NCBI RefSeq assembly: GCF_032118995.1
Contig: NC_092656.1
Span: 9,863,761-9,927,760 of the forward strand
Direction: 5' to 3'
DNA: 64,000 bases
Source of the DNA: Asterias amurensis
Taxonomy: Eukaryota; Echinodermata; Asteroidea; Forcipulatida; Asteriidae
Shown here piece after piece: positions 11,014 through 20,702 of this stretch. The first letter of the stretch is position 1, and every line of letters begins with the position of its first letter. The notes under the pieces were generated by a model, which ran no database searches, was not told the DNA's origin, and saw only the letters and a list, made by a program, of their open reading frames with translations. The translations under genes and the position numbers were made by a program.

Positions 11014-11682
11014 TCATTTAAACATAAGTTTAGCATTCTTTATCGAAAAATTCAGTATTTTGGATGGACGTCTCCCGCTCTCTTCCTCTTCATTTTCATA
11101 AGCACTTTCGTCTGTTGATAGATCACTATCGTCTTCTTGAAATACCTCCTCCTCCTCCTCTTCATCTTCAAAATCGTCATCATCAGTTAATTCATCACTA
11201 TCGTCTTCAAGAAACTCCTCCTCCTCCTCATCTCCTTCATTTTCATGGCCATCATCATCTGTTAGTCCATCACTATCATCATCTTCACGGTAGTCCCCTT
11301 CATCCATCACGTCTTCATTTTCAAAATCATCATCATCTGTTGATTCATCACTATCGTCTTCATGAAGCTCCTCCCACTCCACCTCCTCGTCTTCAAAATC
11401 CTCCCCTTCTGTGGATTCGCCACTATCACCTTCGAGGAGGTCCCCCTCCTCTTCCTCCTCCTCCTCCTTATGATTTTGAAGATGTTTCTTCAAATTGTTT
11501 GAATTGGAAAACACCTTATCACAAATAGGACAAGCTTTCGATTGGCTTCCGATACTGGGGTGCTTGTGTGTCTTTCGGTGTCGTTTCATATTGTCGCTAC
11601 GCGAAAAGCTCTTCCCACAAATCGGACACGAGACCTTTACCTGTACGGGTCTAAGCAAAGGGTTTAGACGCTTCGACTCCAT
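11014..11682 (-). CDS. Two-finger C2H2 protein with acidic repeat tail
   Basis: The product is 222 residues from the first in-frame ATG (MESKRLNPLL); the frame is open upstream without another ATG. Two C2H2 fingers are visible. Finger 1 uses C19, C22, H35 and H39; finger 2 uses C51, C54, H67 and H71, each with X2 between cysteines, X12, and X3 between histidines. Residues 72 to about 205 are almost entirely Glu, Asp, Ser and Thr in four or five imperfect repeats of the form EDDSDxSTDDDDFENE. The tail ends basic (NFSIKNAKLMFK). DNA or RNA binding through the fingers is a family expectation; the acidic tail could act in activation or histone contact. Just upstream, the right inverted arm provides a donor and acceptor (TT|GTAAGT...TTACCAG), so a 5' UTR intron is likely. 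The acidic tract is a tandem repeat at DNA level (~90 bp period). No family assignment is offered. Confidence 0.7.
   Translation of the reverse strand: MESKRLNPLLRPVQVKVSCPICGKSFSRSDNMKRHRKTHKHPSIGSQSKACPICDKVFSNSNNLKKHLQNHKEEEEEEEGDLLEGDSGESTEGEDFEDEEVEWEELHEDDSDESTDDDDFENEDVMDEGDYREDDDSDGLTDDDGHENEGDEEEEEFLEDDSDELTDDDDFEDEEEEEEVFQEDDSDLSTDESAYENEEEESGRRPSKILNFSIKNAKLMFK
11100..11470. repeat. Coding tandem repeat of ~90-110 bp (acidic repeats)
   Basis: On the plus strand the word TCACTATCGTCTTC (or TCACTATCATCATC) recurs near 11126, 11197, 11270, 11350 and 11420 with CCTCCTCCTC spacers. This is the DNA of the acidic repeats in the zinc-finger protein. Repeat number probably varies between alleles. 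Confidence 0.75.
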
Positions 11683-11737
11683 TTTTATATCAGTGAGACG
11701 ATCCAAGACGAATGATATAGGCTTCAAAGTGTTCAAA

Positions 11738-11896
11738 GTGCTGGTAAAAAAGAGGGGGGGGGAGTCTTCGTCACACCCCCATCAGGCAACCTCCTACTTA
11801 CAACGACCCAAACGAGCCATGATCCACACAACTTGTGGATCATGATCCACCTCTCAAAAACGGGGTCATATACGCCTCTCATACTACTTATGTACT
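11738..11896 (-). repeat. Right arm of the 160 bp inverted-repeat pair
   Basis: Reverse complement of 9602-9761 with only a few changes. Read on the minus strand it ends with a polypyrimidine tract and CAG acceptor 56 bp before the ATG of the zinc-finger gene, so here the arm is the likely promoter, first exon and first intron of that gene. Confidence 0.85.
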
Positions 11897-11910
11897 ATAA
11901 TAATTTCAAA

Positions 11911-11962
11911 AACTAGAGCTTGAGTTCGGTGCTCTTTCCGCTAGGCCATGACACGCCACGTC
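11911..11962 (-). mobile_element. Truncated tRNA-Leu-like SINE head
   Basis: On the minus strand: box A CATGGCCTAGCGGAAAGAGC and anticodon arm GAACTCAAGCTC (CAA). The T-arm and body are missing. It lies 15 bp outside the right inverted arm, so the element boundary may have cut a SINE. Confidence 0.55.
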
Positions 11963-12200
11963 ATTGTGTTGCTCTAGTTTCGAAGATACTAGTGTGGCAG
12001 TTTGACTTTTAACTGCGCCACTCTTTTACCTTATACTATAGTATGTGGATCCGAAACGAACACCGGGTATCCAAACAAAACAGTATCCAAACAAAACAGG
12101 GTTGGATTTCACTAAACGTTATCTCGAGTTAGGACGAGTTAATCATCCTCACTTTAAAGGGTATAGTTTTTAATAACTGACTCATATGGGACTGGTCCTC

Positions 12201-13490
12201 ATGCTACTCTCACACTGATGAGAATATGCTAGCGAATGTGCTTGCGGACGGAAATATTTAACAATCGCTCAAACTTCGCAACATTCGCCGTGTCTTCGTA
12301 AGCGTTGGTAACAAATTCGGTACGTTCACAAGTCATTCTCCATCTCCTTATGAAGATGGATCACTTTAAGCTGCTCTCACACGGCGAATGTTTGCGGATA
12401 TGTTAACGGAAGGAAATATTTGATAATCGCTCAAACATCGCAACATTCGCCGTGTCTTCCTCTATTAAAGCGTTGGTAACGAGTTCGGAACGTTTTCAAA
12501 TTATTCCTCACCTCCTTACGAAGATCGGTCATTTTAGAAACCGGTTTCTAAATTTCAGCGGATGTTGCGAAGACGCTCATTCGCCGTTCGTAAGCATTGG
12601 TAACGTTGGTAAAGCGTGCACTTAAAGGGACACATTGCCTTGGATCGGTCGAGTTGGTCTTTGAAAAGCGTTTGTAACCGTTTTTTATAAAATGCATATG
12701 GGTAGATAGATGTTGTAAAAGTAGAATACAATGATCCACACAAACATGCCTCGAAATTGCGTGGTTTTTCTTTTACCTCGTCGACTAACACGTCGGCCAT
12801 TTATGGGGGTCAAAATTTTGACTCCCATAAATGGCTGACCGTGTTAGTTCGCACAGTAGAAGAAAAAACACGCAATTTCGAGGCAAACTAAAAGTAGAAT
12901 ACAATGATCCACATGTGGATAATTGTATTCTACTTTTAAAACATCTTTCCAACCATATGCATTATATAAAAAACGGTTACAAACGCTTTTCAAAGACCAA
13001 CTCGTCCGTTCCAAGGCAACGTGTTCCTTTAAGCGTTGGCAACGTTCGTAAAGGCATTGATAAGCGTTGGTAGGAATTCGTAATATATTATTCGTAAAAT
13101 ATTTGTAAGAAAGGGCCGACCGAGGGGTGAAACCTTAGATGAAAATATTCACTATCCAACCGCAATTTTGGTCGAATTCAACACGAAATTCGAATAATTA
13201 TCTTCGCAAGAACATTCGCCACTCTGTGACAGCAGCAATACGCAGCGCTTCCTAAATGTCAGCGAATGATGTGAAGACGGTAATTCGCCATCATCGATTT
13301 TCGTAAGCATTGGTAAGCCATTCGTACTGTCGCTAAAGCGTGCGTATTTATGCTTAAGATATTGATAAGGAGAGGTTGAGTGACGACCGAGAACATTATT
13401 CACTGTCCAATCGCAACTTTTGGGCGAATTCATCACGAATTTCAAATATTCATATTCACAAGAATATTCGCCAAAGTGTGAGAGTAGCAT
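12201..13490. mobile_element. 1.3 kb inverted-repeat element with ATGCTACTCTCACAC termini
   Basis: The left end is ATGCTACTCTCACACTG and the right end GTGTGAGAGTAGCAT, with further shared words (GCGAATGT...TTCGCC). Inside are two or three imperfect ~160 bp subrepeats carrying GCTCAAACxTCGCAACATTCG and AAGCGTTGGTAAC. No transposase is visible, so it is non-autonomous. A palindromic family A MITE (12622-13032) is inserted in it. Confidence 0.75.
12622..13032. mobile_element. Palindromic TTAA MITE, family A, near full length
   Basis: TTAA borders at 12622 and 13029. The arms AGGGACACATTGCCTTGG and CCAAGGCAACGTGTTCCT are inverted, and the centre is a near-perfect palindrome (GTCAAAATTTTGAC flanked by CCCATAAATGGC). 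The length is 411 bp. The whole single strand could fold into one long hairpin. Confidence 0.9.
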
Positions 13491-13529
13491 AAGTTAGGAC
13501 TATCTTTGTGAAATCGACGTCTGGTCACA

Positions 13530-14590
13530 CACATACTGAATGATTCTGGTGGATTTTGGGATGGTTCCAAAGTGAATTTCTCGAGAGGCTGTTGAAGGGT
13601 TGAACTCTAGGGCCCTTATATGTAGGGAATCATGCTTAACAAGGAAACGAGTAGGGGTAATTCTAAAGAGGTCAACATCCACTGAACAATGCCTCTACAT
13701 TTCGTAAGAAATTATACAAAGGTTGAAAGACGCCCGTCCCACTTCCGTGGGGATCTTTTATCAATGAGGACGGATGGAACTATTAAGTGACTCTGAGAGG
13801 AGAGTAAAGAGAAACAAGAGGCCCTTGAAATTGGAAAATCGATGGGAATATCGACGAGTGGAGAAGGGGGCAGAGGGTTTGGTGATGGGCAAGGTATCTG
13901 AAAATAAAGAGAACGTGGGGAGTCGCCGCCGTATCAATAAAGAGTGTTGACCCAGCAATTACCTCTAGAGTTTATTAGTCCATACAGGCATGATATTTGG
14001 CTCTTATAGGATGTTGGTACTTTTTGTAAAAAAACAAAACACAATGTCCACATATTTACAATAAACTTACACCGTTTGGAGATAACGATAGAAGAAAGCT
14101 AACCGTTAAATATTACTTGTTGGGGTGCTGTAGTTTTTTAGTTTAACAATGTCACGAAAATAATTTGAAGAAGCACCAAGGCAAACACCACGGCAACAGA
14201 GGTCAGGAGCACCAGGGCCAATTTGAAGTATTTAGTAAACATTCATAAAAACCTCAGACAGTTTCGCTATTCATATTGGCGGAGAGCGCGTCACGTGGGG
14301 GTGTTTAAACCTTTAATAATGACCAGTGTTTATAACCGGATGTGAGCAGGACAGTTTCTTCATTCCTATTGGTCGAGAGCAACGGCTGGAACAGTTGTAC
14401 CTTATCAAGCGATACGCGCGACGCGCACATCAATCTCCTTATAAGGAGTTGTTTACCCGAGGGCCTTACCATTTCATAGCTGGAGGGGGGTTGTGTTAAA
14501 AGAAATCATTGAACAATTATACTTTTTGCATTTATTTTACTTTTGACCAAAACGTTTTTTGACCGAAAAGGTATTTATGAATTCCAAGTG
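13530..14590. other. Intergenic sequence, no feature recognised
   Basis: No gene or recognisable element is seen, apart from a short word also found near 14745 (CACCAAGGC...CACGGCAAC), seen at 14175. Confidence 0.35.
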
Positions 14591-14599
14591 TGTTGAATC

Positions 14600-14707
14600 G
14601 GTTTTCAACTAGTGGTTTAAACCCACCGAGGCCTGGTTCTTGACTTCGTCTCGGTAAAATTATCAAGAACCAGGCCTCGTTTGGTTTAAACCACTAGTTG
14701 AGAACCT
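14600..14707. repeat. Near-perfect palindrome (hairpin)
   Basis: The arms TTTTCAACTAGTGGTTTAAA and TTTAAACCACTAGTTGAGAA are inverted, followed inward by GAGGCCTGGTTCTTGA and its complement. About 45 bp of stem surrounds a loop under 20 bp. It is likely a foldback transposon. Confidence 0.85.
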
Positions 14708-14883
14708 CTTCACCCCACATTGATTCCCTTATGTAAAGGCGCACCAAGGCCAATACCACGGCAACATAGCCTGCATGGCCTCTGTATAGCTCCACGGTTG
14801 GATGACGTCACACCCTATGTTTTGTGTCTATGAGACCTTTTCCCAAATACCCATTTCGCAAGCGCTAAACTGTTGAATGTGGT

Positions 14884-15088
14884 ACATGGTGGTCTAGCTA
14901 GCTATCAATGGGTGCGCTCGATTAGCTTCCCCGGGTCGACCCCGGTGTGTGGCGGTTTTTTTCCCAGGACGAACGTGTGCATATAATTACCCACGTTCGT
15001 CCTGGAAAAAAAAAACGCCACACACAGGGGTCGACCCAGGGAAGCTAACGAACGCACCCAATGATCGGTAGCTAGACCAGTATGCACA
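14884..15088. mobile_element. Foldback MITE with GGTCTAGCTAG arms
   Basis: Arms of about 95 bp: left TGGTCTAGCTAGCTATCA...GGGTGCG...GGGTCGACCCC...GTGTGGCG...CCAGGACGAACGTG, then the inverted complement. The outer word TGGTCTAGCTAG and the flanking CAAATACCCATT...GC...CTAA are shared with the element near 35995-36095, so they are one family with different centres. Confidence 0.85.
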
Positions 15089-15594
15089 TCAATCCACGCC
15101 TAGAGTGCCTTTTGGCGACCCCAACCAGAAACATTGGTCATCGGTTGAGCGTTTTCGCGTGTTTGGTTGAGCACCATGACCATACTGTTCAGACCAACCG
15201 GTAACCGACTTGTTGAGTCGGTTGGGCTTTGGCTTGGGTCGCCAATACGCACTCCTAAATGCACTAAATGCAGTAATTTGCAAAGACATTGCTCGACAAG
15301 TGGAAGAAAGTTAACGAATCGAATTCGCACCTTTCAAATATAAGTCAAACGTATTTAGTCCCACACACACCTTGCATGCAAAGGCTGAATTTGCGCTTAG
15401 AAACAACCGTATAATAAGTGTCTAACAAATGTTGTGTGTTATGTTTGGTGCTGCGGTGCGGTTAACCAAATTTAAAATGTACACGCAATACCCCCAATTC
15501 GCCATCTTAATTTGTTTGTATACTCACACGTGCCTACGGAATTGCGTGTGTATGTTCAAGGGTGAAATAATATGTCACCGAATCATCATCATCG

Positions 15595-16332
15595 TTAAAG
15601 GCACTGGACCCGTGTGGATTGTCCTAGACCAGTATTCTCAATTCTGGTGTATCCCAACTTATGCATTTAAATAACAAACCTGTGAAAATTGGTCATCGAC
15701 GTTGCAATAGAATATTGAGAGAAAAAGCACATTGTGCTCAAACTTGTGTGCTTTCAGACGCATAATAAAAAGGCTTCATGCCTGAAGTCTTTTAAAGGAA
15801 CACGTTGCTTTGGATCGGACGAGTTTGTCTATAAAAAAGGGTTTGTAACCGTTTTTTAGAAAATGCATAAGGTTGGAAAGATGTTTTTAAAGTAGAATAC
15901 AATGATCCACATATGTTTGCCTCGAAATTGCGTGGTTTCCTTTTACTGTGCGAACTAACACGGTCGGCCATTTATATAAATGGCCGACCGTGTTAGTCGA
16001 CGAGGTAAAAGGAAAACCGTGCAATTTATATGCATGTTTGTGTGGATCATTGTATTCTACTTTTACAACATCTTTCTACCCATATGCGTTTTATAACAAA
16101 CGGTTACAAATGCTTTTCAAAGACCAACTCGACCGATCCAAGGCAACGTGTTCCTTTAATAGTTCAGTGAGAAATGACCTCTTTCTCAAAAACTTAGTTA
16201 CTTCAGAGAGAGCCGTTTCTCATTCTCACAATGTTTCATACTATCAACAGCTCTCCATTGCTCGTAATACCAAGTAACTGTTTATGCTAACAATTGTTTT
16301 GAGTAATTACCAATGGTGTCCAGTGCCTTTAA
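15595..16332 (+). mobile_element. Family B TTAA MITE split by a family A MITE
   Basis: The left part (15595-15791) begins TTAAAGGCACTGGACCC and contains ATAACAAACCTGTGAAAATT. The right part (16160-16332) contains AGAGAGCCGTTTCTC and ends CAATGGTGTCCAGTGCCTTTAA. Between them is a family A element with its own TTAA duplication. Removing the insert would restore a normal-length family B copy. Confidence 0.9.
15792..16159. mobile_element. Palindromic TTAA MITE, family A, inserted in family B
   Basis: TTAA at 15792 and 16156. The termini AGGAACACGTTGC and CAACGTGTTCCT are inverted, with centre CATTTATATAAATG. Internal family words GAAATTGCGTGG, TAACACGGTCGGCC and ATTGTATTCTACTTTTAC are present. 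The intact duplication of TTAA makes this a clear single insertion event. Confidence 0.92.
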
Positions 16333-16507
16333 ACACACATTCTGTTGAGGCAGGTTTCAAGCCGCCGCAAAGGTAAATGAAACAAAAACACTGCGTGTCA
16401 TTATCAAGCACCGATCGTCTGCTCCCATCGTTATTAGCGGGAAAATAAAAGAAGACACAGGAAAAAAAAAGACAACCAGTCAAGGGTAATACGATTCCAG
16501 GGCGACT

Positions 16508-16521
16508 GTTGCTAGGCAACC
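16508..16521. promoter_or_regulatory. Perfect RFX X-box-like site
   Basis: GTTGCTAGGCAACC is the palindromic binding consensus of RFX factors (GTTGCYNNGGCAAC type). A half-site (CTTAGCAACCGC) lies about 80 bp to the right. X-boxes often mark promoters of ciliary genes, but I see no coding exon nearby. Confidence 0.45.
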
Positions 16522-16873
16522 GCTACAAGAACACAATAAGCGGGTAATGATTGGAGATTGTTTATATACATACGTGGCGCGAATGGTCATGACAGCACTG
16601 CTTAGCAACCGCAAATGTGTTCCCTTTGAGGGCTTCGATACAAAAAGAAAATTAACTCTCTCTCATTCTCTTTTTTTCCAATTAATGATCACCCCCTCTG
16701 ACGCATTAGGGAAGAACAATAACCCTAATGACAGCTTGCATGTTTCCAATACCTTCTGGTAATTATCAAATTACCAAAGTGTCGTTGGGAGCTGCCTGTG
16801 TGCCTTTCCCCGAGAACACCGCTAGTTAAACGTATGATTGATTATAGGAAGAGCGGCTTTACAAAATCCACAT

Positions 16874-17609
16874 TTAAAAGGCACTGGGAACCTTTGGTAA
16901 TTGTCAAAGACCAGTATTCTCACTTGGTGTATTCCAACATGATATGCATAAAATAACAAACCTGTGAAAAGCTTGACTCAATTGGTCATCGAAGTTGCAA
17001 GAAAAAGATGAAAGAAGAAAAAAAACACTATTGTTGCACTAATTGTTATGCTTTCAGACGCCTATGTATTTTGTGTTTTATCCATGAGTGTGAAACACTG
17101 TATACTCACTATTGTCATTATCTTGCCATAATGTTTGTGCCAGCTCGGTGTTTCTTGATTTTAATTTAATGTAGTGTTTGGACTTTTATTTGTTATTATC
17201 TATATTTTTTAAATTCATGCTTTTATTTTCTGTATCTTTATAAACATGTATTTTTTTTGTTGGAGGGGTCTAGGAGGGCACATCGCTTTGATGACAGTTT
17301 TTAAAACCGTTGCCTTATCCTGGACGGCCCCTGCCAACAAAGAATTATGTCCGAAGATTTAAAATAAATAAATAAATAAATAAATAAAATACTACTTTGA
17401 CAAGTCCTTTGAAAAAAGACATAGACATATTACTCGATTGAGATTCGAATCCACCCGCGATCAACTTTGTCATACAACTAGTTGCAAATTCGATGACCGA
17501 ATGAGCCCAACTTCTTAAAGGTTTGTTATTTTATGCATATTATGTGGAAACTCAAGTGGGAATACTGATTTGACATACTAATATCACCAAATGTGTCCAG
17601 TGCCTTTAA
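16874..17609. mobile_element. Pair of inverted family B ends around a LINE-like fragment
   Basis: The left part (16874-17060) starts TTAAAAGGCACTGGG and includes ATAACAAACCTGTGAAAAG. The right part (17512-17609) is the same end in reverse (GTTTGTTATTTTATGCATA...GTGTCCAGTGCCTTTAA). Since both ends are the same family end, this is a rearranged or foldback copy. Confidence 0.65.
17090..17392 (+). mobile_element. Probable LINE 3' end with (AAATA)n tail
   Basis: A T-rich non-coding stretch, then GAGGGCACATCGCTTTGATG and CCTTATCCTGGACGGCCCC, ending in a run of AAATA repeats at 17366-17392. This layout is typical of the 3' UTR of non-LTR retrotransposons. No reverse-transcriptase sequence is present, so it is a 5'-truncated copy. 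Confidence 0.55.
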
Positions 17610-17729
17610 ACCGATAAGAACTCTAAAACTAATATTAAGCTAAGGTGCGGAATAACCGTTATATTAATATTGTTAAAGAGGGTAGTACAGAAGACACATA
17701 GTACAACTCGACGTTTCGATCAGTATGCT

Positions 17730-17975
17730 CAGGGCCCAATTTAATAGAGCTGCTAAGCACACAAATTTGCTTAGCAGGAAATTTCTTCCTTGACAAAAAC
17801 AGGATTACCAACCAAATTTCCACATGATTTTCAGGATTAGCAAACAACAGCTGGATACCAGTAAAAAGCAATATGCAACACACAGAAATTTGGTTGGTAA
17901 TCCTGTTTTTATCAAGGAAGACATTTCATGCTAAGCAATTTTGTGTGCTTAGCAGCTCTATGAAATTGGGCCCTG
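17730..17975. mobile_element. MITE with CAGGGCCCAATTT termini (family F)
   Basis: The left end CAGGGCCCAATTTAATAGAG and the right end CTCTATGAAATTGGGCCCTG are inverted, with CTGCTAAGCACACAAATTTG/GTGTGCTTAGCAG inside and a long second palindrome (CAGGATTACCAACCAAATTT). Sister copies lie at 46130-46320 and, split, at 27271-27800. Confidence 0.9.
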
Positions 17976-18711
17976 ATCGTCTTCTGCAGAATGAGTATCA
18001 TTAGACCTAGATGGTGTTACCGCAAACCATACCACATCGTAATTTCACAATGTAAAGTTTCAAATTCTACTTTACTCTCCGATGTTACGGTGCGGGTTAA
18101 TCGTTATATTATTATTGGAGTGTAGTGCTAAAGACACAGTACACTGGCAGCGTTAACAGTTATATGTATGCGGTGGGTGGTCTATTTCGATCGTGCCGTT
18201 TGCTCGATTCTTGGACAACAACTTATAGTCAATACTGTATCCCTCAGCAGATCTCTCCTAGTCCCCGTTACTTGGGCCCTTCCCTGCCCAGGGAAAATGT
18301 CCCTTTCAACGGGCCGCCCCGGGCGTGTCAACAACAAACCCACGAGAAGAGGAAAAAAAAAATCGTTAACCCATAATTGTCCCGATGGGCGTCTGGCCTA
18401 ATTATGCCTTAACCAACAAACACACACAACAAAAAAACCAACGGTGTATGTTTACATAAAACAAAAGGAACCTCTTTCCCATCTTCACACCTTCGCCGTG
18501 TACAACAATACATATCCAATGATCAATACATACACGTTGCTATGGGTGATGTATCCTTTTTGGCGGGAGATTCCCCCTCGTTGTGTTTGGTATCGATTTG
18601 GGGTTGCACGGGGAGGGTGGGAGAGGGGTGTTCGGTCTGCCGCGTCAAGCCTCTCACGCACGGCGTGGTTCTTGCTCCGGTGTACCTGGGTCCCTATAGT
18701 GGCATAAAGAA

Positions 18712-19740
18712 AAACTAGAATGAGCAAACAAACGTTTATAAAAACTGACTTTAGTGTAATACAACGAAAACAACCTGTTAACGGCACTCTTGAAACGATC
18801 CGGGTTAAGATATTGACCCGGATTGAGTCCAAAGGGGCCTGATTCATTGATGAGTCAGGATGATCTTACAATGATCAAACAAACGTTTATTAAATAACTG
18901 ACTTGGCTGTAATATAGCGAAAACAACCTGTTTACGGCACTCTTGAACTGATCCGGTTTAGATATTAACCAGAATTCTCAAAAGGGGCCTGACTCATTAA
19001 TGAGTCAGGTTGATCCTACCATGATCAAACAAACATTAACAAGAATTGATGTGGCTGTAGTATAACCAAAAAAACCTGTTTACGGCACTTTTTAAATGAT
19101 CCTGGTAAGATATTGACCCGGATTCTGAGTCAAAAGGGGCCTGACTCATTGATGAGTCAGGTTGATCCTACCATGATCAAAAAAACGTTTATAAGAACTG
19201 ATGTGGCTGTAGTGTAACGAAAACAACCCGTTTACGGCACTCTTGAAATGATCCAGGTAAGATATTAAACCGGATTATGAGTCCAAGTTGGACTGATTCA
19301 TTGATGGGTCAGGTTGATCCTACAATGATCAAACAAACGTTTTTTAAGAACTGATGTGGCTGTAATAATATTATAGCGAATACATTATGTTAGCAGCATG
19401 TCTATACTCGTAAAAAGAATGGAAACTGACCCGGATTATGAGGCAGGCCTGATCCGTTACTGAGTCAAGCTGACCCGGAATATGTATCAAAATTACCCTA
19501 AAAGGATCAGACTGACAACGAATCCAAGTACAAACCATTTCCGAGTGTCTAGAGCTCGGTCCATTGCTGGGTCAGGCTGATCCGGAATTAGTGTCAAACA
19601 GTCCACAAAATGGACCAGAATGACGCAGAATTCATGTCCAATTTGCTAACCACTTTCAGGGTCTTATTGATCTATCGGTGGTCAAGGCTCCAGTGACCCG
19701 ATATTTGAGTCAATTTCGACCAGTGAGTATGACGTGTGTA
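18712..19740. repeat. Satellite-like tandem array, ~150 bp unit
   Basis: Four to five direct units start near 18720, 18870, 19020, 19170 and 19325. Each carries ATGATCAAACAAACGTTTAT, CTGATGTGGCTGTA, GTTTACGGCACTCTTGAA and a TGACTCA...TGAGTCA inverted pair. From 19400 the array decays into shorter pieces (TGACCCGGATTATGAG). No long ORF persists through it. Confidence 0.85.
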
Positions 19741-19803
19741 GTAACGATCGAATATTTTTCGTGCCCACTATACTAGCCCATTTGTTGCAATATACTGTAG
19801 GGA

Positions 19804-20702
19804 TTAAGACCTATGACACTATTGGTAATATTGTCAAAGACCAGTCTTCTCACTTGGTGTATCTCAACATTGCATAAAATAACAAACCTGTGAAAGTTTG
19901 AGCTCAATTGGTCGTTCAAGTTGCGAGATAATAATGAAAGAACAAAAGCATCTTTTCACACGAAGTTGTGTGCTTTCAGATGCTTGATTTCGAGACCTCA
20001 AATTCTAAATCTGAGGTCTCGAAATCAAAATCGTGGAAAATTACTTCTTTCTCGAAAACTACGTCACTTCAGAGGGAGCCTTTTATCACAATGTTTTATA
20101 TTATAACACCCCTTGCAAGTATTGTGCCTGCTCATTGGTTTAGAGCGCGTCACATGACATGTCTTAGTTTTGCTAGACGACGGCCGTGTGATACAGCGTC
20201 GGTTTGCCATGCGCTAGTCCGACAGACTAGCACACGGCGTGCAGTACCCAGACGTCCGTTGCGTGTACGAGTATGATAAATTAATAGTCTGTAACCATTT
20301 CGGATTGCACGACACGACATGCAACACATTCAGCAAAAGTGTTTGCAATCTGTATTCGCGTCGTCCGTGGATTGTAGCATTCAGGTCTGTAACTTAATAA
20401 TAATAGTACAGTATTTAGAAATGTTTGGGGTGTTATAAAACAAATATTGACTGCTTTTACTCGTGCAATGATTAAAAACTATGACTCCCTCGGTGATCCC
20501 CGGAGCGTTCTATTTTCCCTCGGCTTCGCCTCGGGAAAACAGAACGCTACGGGGATCACCTCGGGAGTCATAGTTTTAACCATAGCACTCGAAGCAGTCA
20601 ATATTTGTATACTATCAACCTCTCCCCATTACTTATCACCAAATAAGGTTTTATGCTAATAGTTATGTTGAGTAATTATCAATAGTGTCCACTGCCTCTA
20701 AT
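19804..20702 (+). mobile_element. Family B MITE split by a foldback element
   Basis: The left part (19804-20101) has ACTATTGGTAATATTGTCAA, ATAACAAACCTGTGAAAGTT and a small internal hairpin GAGACCTCAAATT...TCTGAGGTCTCG. The right part (20617-20702) has ATCAACCTCTCCCCATTACT and ends CAATAGTGTCCACTGCC. The target TTAA has decayed at the ends. Confidence 0.8.
20102..20616. mobile_element. ~510 bp foldback element inserted in family B
   Basis: The left border is TATAACACCCC and the same word inverted (GGGGTGTTATA) occurs at 20428. From there to 20616 lies a strong palindrome (CAAATATTGACTGCTT...GACTCCCTCGGTGATCCCCG and complements, with a CGGCTTCGCCTCG turn). The 20110-20420 part is GC-richer and has no recognised gene. 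Confidence 0.7.

Larger units (their letters stand above)
12100..13517. mobile_element. Outer MITE (ends GGATTTCAC/GTGAAATC) split by a younger element
   Basis: The left arm begins GGTTGGATTTCACTAAACG and contains CTCGAGTTAGGACGAGTT. The right arm reads AGTTAGGACTATCTTTGTGAAATCG. The same family appears whole at 22244-22364. The two arms here are separated by the 1.3 kb element at 12201-13490. Confidence 0.6.

Noticed and set aside
11064-11528. Plus-strand 154-codon His/Pro-rich ORF
   Set aside because: It is the antisense shadow of the acidic repeats of the zinc-finger gene.
18712-19740. CRISPR-like array
   Set aside because: Units are ~150 bp direct copies without distinct spacers; this is a eukaryotic satellite.
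20441-20612. Possible microRNA precursor or bacterial-type terminator
   Set aside because: The hairpin is a long near-perfect transposon palindrome inserted in a MITE.
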